Assembly: GCA_023392395.1 (NCBI GenBank)
Contig: JAEVZE010000050.1
Location: forward strand, 1-29,144
DNA length: 29,144 nt
DNA from: Bacillota bacterium
GTDB taxonomy: Bacteria > Bacillota > Clostridia > Christensenellales > Aristaeellaceae
Direction: 5' to 3'
The notes beneath the pieces were generated by a model. That model was not told where the DNA came from, made no database searches, and worked only from the letters and a program-made list of their open reading frames with translations. Shown here in pieces: positions 21,651-29,144 of this stretch; within the stretch, counting starts at the first letter, position 1; every line of letters starts with the position of its first letter. Both the position numbers and the translations under genes were made by a program.

Positions 21651-21927
21651 AAACGCGATGATGGGAACGAGTACGCCCTGCTTTAAGCGCTTCAGAGAAC
21701 CCCCGGTTGGTGCGAGGGGGCGCGCGGCCCAGGCGGAATACATCCCGGAGCGGTGCGGCCGAACCCTTTCAGACATTGGTCTTAAGGCGGTAGACTGCGA
21801 CGATTGGCGACCGTGAACGCGCCCCAAGGCCGCAAGATGCGATGGCAGACATCCATCGCGCGAAGCGGCGAACGGAAGTGGTACCGCGGAAATCAACCGC
21901 CTTCCCCAAGCGGGGCAGGTGGTTTTT
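21651..21927 (+). ncRNA. T-box leader, tyrosine specifier (TAC)
   Basis: This is a transcription-control T-box that senses uncharged tRNA-Tyr. The 5' side of Stem I has the AGTA loop-E motif (21670-21673). The distal part has AGAGAAC and GGTTGGTGCGAG (21694-21716). The 3' side has GAA-TAC-A (21736-21742), with TAC at 21739-21741 as specifier codon. The T-box sequence GAAGTGGTACCGCGG is at 21875-21889; its TGGT (21879-21882) would pair with the ACCA end of a tRNA with discriminator A. The terminator CCGCCT-TCCCC/GGGGC-AGGTGG with TTTTT (21897-21927) competes with the antiterminator. It should raise expression of the following operon when tyrosine is short. Confidence 0.95.
21897..21927 (+). 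terminator. Conditional terminator of the T-box
   Basis: CCGCCTTCCCC (21897-21907) pairs with GGGGCAGGTGG (21912-21922) with one T-C mismatch, followed by TTTTT. Formation of the upstream antiterminator around the T-box sequence would block it. Confidence 0.88.
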
Positions 21928-21948
21928 CAATATCAGGAGGAAAAACAC

Positions 21949-23136
21949 ATGAAATTCACTCAGGATATGCTGGCCAGCCAGATGCAGACGCTCTCCGGCA
22001 GCGCCATCCGCGAAATCTTCCACTTGTTGTCCAAACCCGGCATGATCTCGTTTGCGGGCGGCAACCCTGCTGCCAGCGCCCTGGAGCCCGAGGTGATCTC
22101 GGAGCTGGGCCAGAAGGCGCTGGAAAAGCACGGCTGGATGCTTTTGCAGTACGGCGCGACCGAGGGCTTCGGGCCTTTGCGCGAGAGCATTGTGGAGTTT
22201 GCAAAGCGCGCGGGCGTAAACGCGCAAAGCGCGCAGGTTCTCCCCACCCAGGGCTCCCAGCAGGCGATGGACCTTCTGTGCAAGGCGCTGATCGATCCGG
22301 GTGACTGCGTGCTGGTGGAATCCCCCACGTTTCTGGGCGCGCTGCACACGCTGCGCACCTACCGGGCGGACCTGAAAGCCCTTGAAACCGACGAAGACGG
22401 CGTGATCGTCGAGGCGGCGGAGGAGGCGATCCGGCGATACCGCCCGAAGCTGATGTACGTGATCCCCACCTTCCAGAACCCCACCGGCCGCACGCTGGCC
22501 TTTGAACGTCGTCAGAAGCTTGCGGACCTCGCCTCGAAGTACGGCGTGGTGCTGGCCGAGGACGACCCCTACCGCGACGTGCGCTTCGTCGGCGCCCCGC
22601 TGCCCTCCATCAAGTCCTTCGACCGGGACGGCTGGGTGGTGTACCTGGGCAGCTTCTCCAAGGTGATCGCGCCGGGCCTTCGCGTCGGCTACGCGGTGGT
22701 GGACAACGAGGACCTTTTGAAGAAGATGATCATTGGCAAGCAGGCAACCGACGTGCATTCGCCGCTTCTGAGCCAGGTGATCGTGGACGGGTACCTGCGT
22801 TCTGGCCGGATGGAAGATCATCTGAAGCGTATCTGCGCGGACTACAAGGCGCGGCTGGACGTGATGCTGGCAAAGCTTGACGAACTCCCATCCTCGATCA
22901 CCCACACCCGGCCGGAAGGCGGCCTGTTCGTCTGGGCGCAGCTTCCGGAGGGCGTGGACGCTTTGAAGATGCTCCCCAAGGCGGTTGAGAAGAACGTCGC
23001 CTACGTGCCCGGCACCCACTTCTACTTTGACGGCGGCCACCTGAACACCATGCGCCTGAACTTCTCCAACGGGCAGTTTGAGGACGTGGCGGAGGGCATG
23101 GCCCGCCTCACATCGGTCATCCTGGAAACAATATAA
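21949..23136 (+). CDS. PLP-dependent class I/II aminotransferase (probably aromatic)
   Basis: The 395-residue fold-type I aminotransferase resembles the 2-aminoadipate/aromatic aminotransferase (LysN/ARO8-like) group. Motifs: ISFAGGNPAASALEPE near the N-terminus, LPTQGSQQAMDLLCKAL, YVIPTFQNPTGRTLAFERR, VLAEDDPYRDV with the PLP-binding aspartate, and SFSKVIAPGLRVGY with Schiff-base lysine K238. AGGAGG lies 8 bases before ATG 21949. It is the first gene behind the tyrosine T-box and precedes tyrS by 15 bases, which supports a role in tyrosine (and phenylalanine) transamination; that substrate is inferred. Confidence 0.9.
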   Translation: MKFTQDMLASQMQTLSGSAIREIFHLLSKPGMISFAGGNPAASALEPEVISELGQKALEKHGWMLLQYGATEGFGPLRESIVEFAKRAGVNAQSAQVLPTQGSQQAMDLLCKALIDPGDCVLVESPTFLGALHTLRTYRADLKALETDEDGVIVEAAEEAIRRYRPKLMYVIPTFQNPTGRTLAFERRQKLADLASKYGVVLAEDDPYRDVRFVGAPLPSIKSFDRDGWVVYLGSFSKVIAPGLRVGYAVVDNEDLLKKMIIGKQATDVHSPLLSQVIVDGYLRSGRMEDHLKRICADYKARLDVMLAKLDELPSSITHTRPEGGLFVWAQLPEGVDALKMLPKAVEKNVAYVPGTHFYFDGGHLNTMRLNFSNGQFEDVAEGMARLTSVILETI

Positions 23137-23151
23137 GACGGAGGGTTCCAA

Positions 23152-24390
23152 ATGAAATCAGGTCTGGACATCCTGCGCGAACGCGGATTCGTCGCGCAGA
23201 TCACATTCGAAGAAGAACTGGAAAAGCTGTTTCAGTCGGGCGAGCCCATCACCTTCTACACCGGCTTTGACCCTACCGCCGACAGCCTGCACATCGGTCA
23301 CTACATCCCGATCATGGCGATGAGCCACCTGCAGAAGGCGGGCCACCGCCCCATCGCCCTGATGGGCGCGGGCACCGCCATGGTGGGCGACCCGTCCGGC
23401 AAGACCGACATGCGCAAAATGCTGACGGTGGAAGACATTGACTGCAACGCGCAGGCGGTCAAAAAGCAGATGGAGCGGTTCCTCGATTTCAGCTCCGACA
23501 TCCCCAACCGCGCCATTATGGCCAACAACGCGGACTGGCTGCGCTCCCTCAAGTACGTGGACTTCCTGCGGGATGTCGGCTCGCTGTTCTCGGTCAACCG
23601 CATGCTGACCGCGGAGTGCTACAAGCAGCGCCTCGAGAAGGGGCTGACCTTCCTCGAGTTCAACTACATGCTGATGCAAAGCTACGACTTCCTGGAACTG
23701 TTCTACCGCCACAACTGCGTGCTGCAGACCGGCGGCGACGACCAGTGGAGCAACATCCTCTCCGGCGCGGATCTGATCCGCCGCAAGGAGGGCAAGCCCG
23801 CTTTCGCACTGACGTTTAAGCTCTTGCTCACCCACGACGGCCGCAAGATGGGCAAAACCGAGAAGGGCGCGCTGTGGCTGGACCCGAACCGAACCAGCCC
23901 CTACGACTTCTACCAGTACTTCCGCAACGTGGACGATCAGGATGTGGAGAAGTGCCTGTCGCTGCTCACCTTCCTGCCGATGGGCGAGGTCAAACGCCTC
24001 GCCTCCCTCGAAGGCTCCGGCATCAACGAGGCCAAGCGGACGCTGGCCTTTGAGGTCACCAAGCTCATCCACGGCGAAGAAGAAGCGGCCAAGGCCCGGG
24101 ATGCGGCCGAGGCGCTGTTTGGCGGCGGCGGCGATCTTGCGAACATCCCCACCACCCACATCACCCCGGAACAGTTCCAGGAGGACAGCCGATTGGTGGC
24201 TCTGTGCGCGCTGACCGGCCTTTGCAAGTCCAAGGGCGAGGCACGCAAGGCCATCGAGGGCGGCGGGCTGTATCTGGGCGACGAAAAAGTGACCGACGTG
24301 GACGCGCGGGCCACGCTGGAACAGCTGCAGGCGGGGCTGCTCCTGCGCCGCGGCAAGAAGAGCTACCATCGCGTGTTCCTGGCCCCATGA
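23152..24390 (+). CDS. tyrS: Tyrosyl-tRNA synthetase
   Basis: TyrS charges tRNA-Tyr. The 412-residue class I enzyme has the HIGH motif at residues 47-50 (SLHIGHYIP), the tyrosine-binding region with QTGGDDQWSNI, and a KMSKS variant KMGKT at 232-236. The C-terminal ~70 residues (from RLVALCALTGLCKSKGEARK) form the S4 RNA-binding domain. GGAGGG lies 6 bases before the start. Placement behind a TAC T-box fits its function. The stop overlaps the YigZ-family gene by 4 bases. Confidence 0.97.
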   Translation: MKSGLDILRERGFVAQITFEEELEKLFQSGEPITFYTGFDPTADSLHIGHYIPIMAMSHLQKAGHRPIALMGAGTAMVGDPSGKTDMRKMLTVEDIDCNAQAVKKQMERFLDFSSDIPNRAIMANNADWLRSLKYVDFLRDVGSLFSVNRMLTAECYKQRLEKGLTFLEFNYMLMQSYDFLELFYRHNCVLQTGGDDQWSNILSGADLIRRKEGKPAFALTFKLLLTHDGRKMGKTEKGALWLDPNRTSPYDFYQYFRNVDDQDVEKCLSLLTFLPMGEVKRLASLEGSGINEAKRTLAFEVTKLIHGEEEAAKARDAAEALFGGGGDLANIPTTHITPEQFQEDSRLVALCALTGLCKSKGEARKAIEGGGLYLGDEKVTDVDARATLEQLQAGLLLRRGKKSYHRVFLAP

Positions 24391-25019
24391 GCTCCCCCTA
24401 CAAAACCTTGATGAAGCGCGGCGCTGACGAGTTTCTCGTCAGCAAGTCGCGCTTCATTGGTTTCGGCGCGCCGGTTTCCACCGATGCCGAAGCGGTCGCC
24501 TTCATCCATGAGATTCGCGCAAAGCACCGGGAGGCCACCCACAACGTCTACGCCTACATTCTGGGCGCCAACATGGGCGTCATGCGCTACTCGGACGACG
24601 GCGAACCCTCCGGCACCGCCGGAATGCCGGTGCTGGAAGTGCTGCGCGCCCGGGGCGTAACCGACTGCGTCGTGGTGGTCACCCGCTACTTCGGCGGGAT
24701 CCTGCTGGGTGCGGGCGGCCTGGTGCGCGCCTACGCGCAAGGCGCGTCGATGGCGGTGGACGCGTGCGGCGTCGGCACCATGTACCCCACCGCCCGCTAC
24801 GCAATGGATGTGGACTACCCGCTGCTGGGCCGTGTGGAATACCATTTGAAGAGTCAGCCTGTCGAGATTGAGGACAAGAGCTTCGCGGAAATCGTCACGC
24901 TGACGCTTGTGGTCAAGTGCCGGGACGAGCAGGCGTTCGTGGACGGCGTGATCGCCGCCACGGACGGCCGCGTGCAGCCAGTCCGGTTTGAGGAGATGTA
25001 TCGCGCATGGGAGACGTGA
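24387..25019 (+). CDS. YigZ/IMPACT family protein
   Basis: The 210-residue product belongs to the YigZ (UPF0029/IMPACT) family, whose exact role is not settled. Motifs are EFLVSKSRFIGF at the N-terminus, ATHNVYAYILG, SDDGEPSGTAGMPVLEVL, and VVVVTRYFGGILLGAGGLVR. The C-terminal ~70 residues match the family's ferredoxin-like DUF1949 part. It overlaps tyrS by 4 bases at its start and the P-type ATPase gene by 13 bases at its end, so it is in the same transcript. Confidence 0.93.
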   Translation: MSSPYKTLMKRGADEFLVSKSRFIGFGAPVSTDAEAVAFIHEIRAKHREATHNVYAYILGANMGVMRYSDDGEPSGTAGMPVLEVLRARGVTDCVVVVTRYFGGILLGAGGLVRAYAQGASMAVDACGVGTMYPTARYAMDVDYPLLGRVEYHLKSQPVEIEDKSFAEIVTLTLVVKCRDEQAFVDGVIAATDGRVQPVRFEEMYRAWET

Positions 25020-27367
25020 CGAGATTTTCGCCCCCGCTTGAGACCGGGTTGACGGCCCAGCAGGTTGCCCAGCGGGAGCGGGAGGGTTTGGACAACTGCG
25101 AGCGCATGAAGGTAGGGAAATCCGTAGGCCGCATCCTGCGGGAGAACCTTTTTACGCTGTTCAATTTTCTGAACTTGGGCCTTGCCATCGCGGTGCTGGC
25201 GGTGGGTTCGCTTCGGAACGCGCTGTTTATGGGCGTGGTGTTTTCCAACGCTGTGATCGGTACCTTCCAGGCGATCCGCGCAAAGCAGACGGTGGAAAAG
25301 CTGAAGCTGGTGGTCGCGCCGGAGGCTCGGGTAATCCGGGACGGAAAAACGCAGTCCATCCCCGTCCAGCGGGTGGTGCTGGACGATCTGATGCTGTTTG
25401 AGACCGGCAATCAGATCCTGGCGGACGCGATCCTGCGCGGCGGCGAAGTGGAGGTGGACGAATCCCTCCTGACCGGCGAGAGCCTGCCGGTCCGAAAGAA
25501 GCCGGGCGACGCGATGAAGTCGGGCAGCTTCGTGGTGTCCGGCAAGTGCGTGGCGCAGGCCGACTGCGTCGGCGACGCTACCTATGCCGCCACGCTGGCC
25601 CGGGAGGCCAAGGAGGACCGATCCGCCAAGTCGGAACTGATGCGCGCGCTGAACGCGCTGATCCGGGGCTTGAGCTTCGTCATCGTGCCGCTGGGGCTGA
25701 TTCTGTTCGCCCGCCAGTATTTTTTCGGCGGCGGGCCGCTCCAGGACAGCGTGGTTTCTACCGTCGCCGCCATGATCGGCATGATCCCGGAAGGGCTGGT
25801 GCTTTTGACCAGCGTGGCGCTGGCGGTGGGCGTGGTGCGGTTGGCACGGCGCAAGACGCTGGTGCAGTCGCTGTACTCGATGGAGGATCTGGCGCGGGTG
25901 GACATCCTGTGCCTGGACAAGACCGGCACCATCACGTCGGGGAACATGGCGTTTGAGCGCATGGAGACTCTTTCGGGGGACGAGACGGCCTCGGCCCGCG
26001 CGCTGGGCGCGATGCTTCAGGCGGTCGGAGGCTCGGACGCCACCTCAAAGGCGCTCCTCCCCCGCTTCCCCGCTGCCCCGGACGCCCACACAGGCCGCGT
26101 CGTGCCGTTCTCGTCGGCGCGCAAGTGGTCAGGCGCGGAGGTGGACGGATGCGCGGTGGTCTTGGGCGCGCCGCAGTTTGTACTGCCGGAGGCGGACGAG
26201 GCCTTGAAACAGAAGGTCGCGTCCTGCGCGTCGGGGGCGTTCAGGGTGCTGGTGCTGGCGAAATCCGCCTGTCCGCTGCAGGGGGACGCGCTTCCGCGGG
26301 ACTTGACGCCGCTGGCGCTGCTCCTTTTGACCGACGAGATCCGGCCGGAAGCGCCGGATACGCTGAAGTTCTTCGAGCGGGAGGGCGTGACGATCAAGGT
26401 GATCTCCGGCGACGACGCGGTGACCGTGTCCGCCATCGCCGTCCGCGCGGGCGTCCGGAACGCGGAAAGCTTTGTGGACGCGTCGGCGCTCAAAACCGAG
26501 AGCGACGTGCGCGACGCGGCGTCCCGATACACCGTGTTCGGCCGGGTCACGCCCCAGCAGAAGCGTCTTCTGGTTCGCTCGCTCAAAGCCCAGGGGCACA
26601 CCGTGGCCATGACCGGTGACGGCGTCAACGACATCCCGGCGCTGAAGGAGGCGGATTGCTCGATCGCGATGGCCTCCGGCAGCGACGCGGCGCGCCAAGT
26701 GGCGAGCCTGGTGCTGCTCGACTGCAACTTCGCCTCGATGCCGGAGGTCGTGATGGAGGGCCGCCGGGTCATCAACAACATCCGGCGCTCGGCGTCGCTG
26801 TTTTTGACCAAGACGGTGTTCTCGTTCCTCTTGAGCGTACTGTCGCTATTCACCGGCGCGGGCTACCCCTTTGTGCCGATCCAACTGACGCTGTTCTCCA
26901 CGGCGTCGGTGGGCATGCCGTCGTTCCTGCTGGCCCTGGAGCCCAGCCGCGCCCGCGTGGAAGGCCGGTTCATGCCCTACGTGCTCTCCCGCGCGCTGCC
27001 GGGCGGCCTGACCATCGCGCTGGGTGCGTGGGCGCTGTCGGCGGTGTCCGCGGCGCGGCAACTTTCCGGCGCGGAGACCGGCACGCTGGCGACTCTGTTC
27101 CTGGTAGCGGTAGGCCTGATGGTGCTGCTGGCCTCCTGCTGGCCGCTCAACATCAAGCGCGCCGGGGTGTTCCTGCTATCGACAGTGACGCTGGCGGTGG
27201 CGCTCCTGGGATTCTCTTCGTTTTTCGAGCTGACCGCGCTCGCCCCCAAATCCATCCGGCTGTTGCTCACCGCCATCGCGGCGGCGCTGCCCGTCTTTTT
27301 CGGGCTGAATTCCCTGTTTTCCTGGATCTTTCGGAGGATTTTGTCGCACAAACCCTTGCAACCGTAA
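25007..27367 (+). CDS. P-type cation-transporting ATPase (CtpE-like)
   Basis: The 786-residue protein is a P-type ATPase. In order: N-terminal cytosolic part and two membrane segments, actuator motif DESLLTGES (TGES at 156-159), PEGL in MIGMIPEGLVLLTSV (261-264), phosphorylation site DKTGT (D304), the SGDD and TGDGVNDIPALKEAD hinge region (536-550), and about six C-terminal membrane segments. The PEGL sequence and VISGDDAVTVSAIAVRAG fit the CtpE group, for which calcium transport has been reported in mycobacteria; the ion is not certain here. Its start overlaps the YigZ gene by 13 bases. No terminator is obvious; the ilvE promoter overlaps its stop codon. Confidence 0.92.
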   Translation: MGDVTRFSPPLETGLTAQQVAQREREGLDNCERMKVGKSVGRILRENLFTLFNFLNLGLAIAVLAVGSLRNALFMGVVFSNAVIGTFQAIRAKQTVEKLKLVVAPEARVIRDGKTQSIPVQRVVLDDLMLFETGNQILADAILRGGEVEVDESLLTGESLPVRKKPGDAMKSGSFVVSGKCVAQADCVGDATYAATLAREAKEDRSAKSELMRALNALIRGLSFVIVPLGLILFARQYFFGGGPLQDSVVSTVAAMIGMIPEGLVLLTSVALAVGVVRLARRKTLVQSLYSMEDLARVDILCLDKTGTITSGNMAFERMETLSGDETASARALGAMLQAVGGSDATSKALLPRFPAAPDAHTGRVVPFSSARKWSGAEVDGCAVVLGAPQFVLPEADEALKQKVASCASGAFRVLVLAKSACPLQGDALPRDLTPLALLLLTDEIRPEAPDTLKFFEREGVTIKVISGDDAVTVSAIAVRAGVRNAESFVDASALKTESDVRDAASRYTVFGRVTPQQKRLLVRSLKAQGHTVAMTGDGVNDIPALKEADCSIAMASGSDAARQVASLVLLDCNFASMPEVVMEGRRVINNIRRSASLFLTKTVFSFLLSVLSLFTGAGYPFVPIQLTLFSTASVGMPSFLLALEPSRARVEGRFMPYVLSRALPGGLTIALGAWALSAVSAARQLSGAETGTLATLFLVAVGLMVLLASCWPLNIKRAGVFLLSTVTLAVALLGFSSFFELTALAPKSIRLLLTAIAAALPVFFGLNSLFSWIFRRILSHKPLQP

Positions 27368-27384
27368 TCTCCCGGGTGTATACT
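27356..27384 (+). promoter_or_regulatory. Sigma-A promoter of ilvE
   Basis: TTGCAA (27356-27361) and TATACT (27379-27384) are 17 bases apart. The -35 lies in the last codons of the P-type ATPase gene. Confidence 0.85.
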
Positions 27385-27417
27385 AGGCGTTAAACATTTG
27401 GAATGGAGGGGCTAATC

Positions 27418-28479
27418 ATGGAAATCCGCTTTGTGCCGGCCACGACGCTAAAGGCCAAACCCGCCGACGAAACCAAACTGGGTTTCGGCAAGATTTTCAC
27501 CGATTATATGTTCGAAATGAACTACTCGGTGGAGAAGGGCTGGCACGACCCCAGGGTAACGCCCTTCCACAACTTTGAACTTTCCCCGGCGGCGATGGTG
27601 CTGCACTACAGCCAGACCATCTTCGAAGGCCTCAAAATGTATCTTACCTCGGACGGCTTCCAGCTGTTCCGCCCCCGCGACAACTTCAAGCGCATGAACG
27701 TGTCCGCCGAGCGCATGGCCATCCCCGCGTTTGACGTGGAGACCGCGATGGCGGGCCTGATGAAGCTTCTCGAAGCGGACAAGGAATGGACGCCCTCTCT
27801 GCCCGGCACCTCGCTCTACATCCGCCCGTTCATCATTGCCACCGATCCCTTCGTTGGCGTGCGCAGCGGCTACAGCTACACCTTCTGCATCATCCTATCG
27901 CCGGTGGGCGCGTACTACGCAAGCGGCCTTGAGCCGGTGGGCATCTATGTGGAAGACAAATTCGTGCGCGCCGTGCGTGGCGGCGTGGGCTTTGCCAAGA
28001 CCGGCGGCAACTACGCTTCCTCCCTCAAGGCGGGCGACGTGGCCAAGGAAAAGGGCTACGCGCAGGTCCTGTGGCTGGATGGCATCGAGCAGAAATACGT
28101 CGAGGAAGTCGGCTCAATGAACATGATGTTCGTCATCGACGGCAAGGTCGTGACGCCGATGCTCAACGGCTCCATCCTCTCGGGCATCACGAGGGATTCC
28201 GTCCTGACGCTGGCCCGGGACGCCGGGCTTCACGTAGAGGAGCGCAAGGTCTCCATTGACGAAGTGGTGGAAGGCGCGAAAAACGGCCGCCTCACCGAGG
28301 CCTTCGGCACCGGCACCGCGGCGGTGGTGTCGCCGGTGGGCACCCTGTGCTACGGCACTGATTGCGTCACCATAGGCGACGGAAACATCGGCAAACTCAC
28401 CCAGCAGTTCTACGACACGCTGACCGGCATCCAGTACGGCCGGCTCCCCGATCCCCACGGCTGGATCATCAAACTGTGA
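27418..28479 (+). CDS. ilvE: Branched-chain amino acid aminotransferase
   Basis: This fold-type IV PLP enzyme interconverts valine, leucine and isoleucine with their keto acids. The 353-residue length and pattern fit the long (BCAT II-like) group: LHYSQTIFEGLKMYLT, LFRPRDNFKRMNVSAERMAI, SLYIRPFIIATD, GFAKTGGNYASSLKA with K194 as Schiff-base lysine, YVEEVGSMNMMFV, and EAFGTGTAAVVSPVG binding the cofactor phosphate. GGAGGGG lies 7 bases upstream of ATG 27418; an ATG 15 bases earlier is less well placed. The stop overlaps the next gene start by 4 bases. Confidence 0.96.
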   Translation: MEIRFVPATTLKAKPADETKLGFGKIFTDYMFEMNYSVEKGWHDPRVTPFHNFELSPAAMVLHYSQTIFEGLKMYLTSDGFQLFRPRDNFKRMNVSAERMAIPAFDVETAMAGLMKLLEADKEWTPSLPGTSLYIRPFIIATDPFVGVRSGYSYTFCIILSPVGAYYASGLEPVGIYVEDKFVRAVRGGVGFAKTGGNYASSLKAGDVAKEKGYAQVLWLDGIEQKYVEEVGSMNMMFVIDGKVVTPMLNGSILSGITRDSVLTLARDAGLHVEERKVSIDEVVEGAKNGRLTEAFGTGTAAVVSPVGTLCYGTDCVTIGDGNIGKLTQQFYDTLTGIQYGRLPDPHGWIIKL

Positions 28480-29144
28480 GGCAGATTACGGTAGCGGATG
28501 GCGTGCGGGCGATGTCGCTCGCACGCTATCTTTCGCGTGCCTATCCGATGTGCCCGGGACACATCCTGCGAAACGCATTCAAGCGCAAGGATGTGCGCGT
28601 GAACGGCGCGCGCTCCGGCGAGAAGGCGATGGTTTCGGGCGGCGATCAGCTCGCCGTCTACATCGACGACCGCTTCCTGACCGCTCCGGCCAAGGTATTG
28701 TATGAGGACGGCCGCATTCTGGCGCTGGAGAAGCCGCGGGGACTGCCTGTGGACGTGGACGCGGACGGCATCGGCGAGGACACGCTGCTAACCCGCGCGA
28801 GGGCGCTATACCCGTCCGCGCAGCTCTGCCACCGGCTGGACGCGGGCACCGGCGGCGTGATGCTGCTGGCGCTGACCGAAGACGCGCATTTGGAATTGAC
28901 GGAGGCCTTCAAAAACCACCGCATCGAAAAGACCTACCGCTGCCTGGTGGCGGGCCGCCCCGAAAAACCGGAGGGGACGCTAACGCACTACCTGCAAAAG
29001 GACGCGGATGCCGCCCGCGTGCGGGAGACCGGCGCAAGCCGCCCCGGCTCGCTGCGCGCGTCGCTGAAATACCGCGTAATCGAGACCCAAGGCAGCACAT
29101 CCCTCGTCGAGATCGACCTGGGTACCGGCCGCACTCACCAGATC
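28476..29144 (+). CDS. RluA-family pseudouridine synthase, partial at window end
   Basis: The frame is open for 223 residues to the window edge; the C-terminus is cut. It is an RNA pseudouridine synthase of the RluA family. A short N-terminal S4-like RNA-binding part (residues about 12-65, with RNAFKRKDVRVNG) is followed by VLYEDGRILALEKPRGLPV, the catalytic aspartate motif LCHRLDAGTGGVMLLA, RIEKTYRCLVAG and VEIDLGTGRTHQI. The motif reads HRLDAGTGG where many family members have HRLDxxTSG. The start is GTG 28476, overlapping the ilvE stop by 4 bases; no other start fits. The modified site cannot be inferred. Confidence 0.9.
   Translation, partial: MRQITVADGVRAMSLARYLSRAYPMCPGHILRNAFKRKDVRVNGARSGEKAMVSGGDQLAVYIDDRFLTAPAKVLYEDGRILALEKPRGLPVDVDADGIGEDTLLTRARALYPSAQLCHRLDAGTGGVMLLALTEDAHLELTEAFKNHRIEKTYRCLVAGRPEKPEGTLTHYLQKDADAARVRETGASRPGSLRASLKYRVIETQGSTSLVEIDLGTGRTHQI

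Noticed and set aside
21672..21674. TAC as the T-box specifier
   Set aside because: It lies on the 5' side of Stem I and belongs to the conserved AGTA motif; the specifier position is on the 3' side at 21739-21741.
21769..23151. Open frame of 460 codons on the minus strand across the aminotransferase
   Set aside because: It is antisense to a clear PLP enzyme and to the T-box; no motifs.
23158..24369. Open frame of 403 codons on the minus strand across tyrS
   Set aside because: It is antisense to tyrS with intact HIGH and KMGKT motifs.
1..29144. CRISPR array, prophage or defence island
   Set aside because: No regular direct repeats with spacers, no phage structural or integrase genes; the only DNA-modifying gene is the lone methylase.

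Overview
The window looks like core chromosome from a GC-rich (about 60%), endospore-forming member of the Bacillota, probably a Clostridia-type lineage. The signs are a spore protease gene (gpr) divergent from rpsT as in Bacillus, a tyrosine T-box leader, consensus sigma-A promoters (TTGACA / 17-18 bp / TATAAT), strong GGAGG ribosome binding sites and many 4-base start/stop overlaps. I see no phage genes, no transposase and no CRISPR array. Species cannot be read from the sequence.

Layout. 1-3660: gpr (partial, minus), rpsT, a VOC-ACT fusion gene with a YqxD-family gene, and a secreted protein of unknown role on the minus strand. 3666-5932 (minus): tRNA-Lys(CTT), a structured repeat (copy A), an AllA-like cupin and serS. 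6135-7376: a beta-class DNA adenine methylase without a visible restriction partner. 7660-10732: a serine biosynthesis operon, serC-serA-PHP phosphatase. 10733-11294: a bidirectional terminator, repeat copy B and a minus-strand Xre-type regulator with a palindrome in its 5' region. 11477-14186: small membrane protein, FGGY sugar kinase and a sigma-like protein with a membrane anchor. 14241-17423: guaB and a secreted caspase-like protease with bacterial Ig domains. 17554-21547: an MFS transporter, then a three-gene ABC-2 transporter. 21651-27367: a tyrosine T-box followed by an aminotransferase, tyrS, a YigZ-family gene and a CtpE-like P-type ATPase, all closely packed. 27418-29144: ilvE and a partial RluA-type pseudouridine synthase.

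How the genes fit together. Much of the window is amino-acid and translation housekeeping: serine synthesis, seryl- and tyrosyl-tRNA synthetases, branched-chain and probably aromatic transamination, S20, tRNA-Lys and an RNA modification enzyme. The serine operon has no SerB, but a PHP-family phosphatase overlaps serA, so it is a candidate for the missing phosphoserine phosphatase step.

The most unusual signal is a pair of intergenic elements (copy A about 3897-4116, copy B about 10746-10979) without any coding function. They align over 118 columns without a gap at about 76% identity. Five stem positions changed on both sides so that pairing is kept, and the order and spacing of five hairpins are conserved. 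This is the pattern expected of a structured RNA or a palindromic genome repeat. I cannot match it to a named family.
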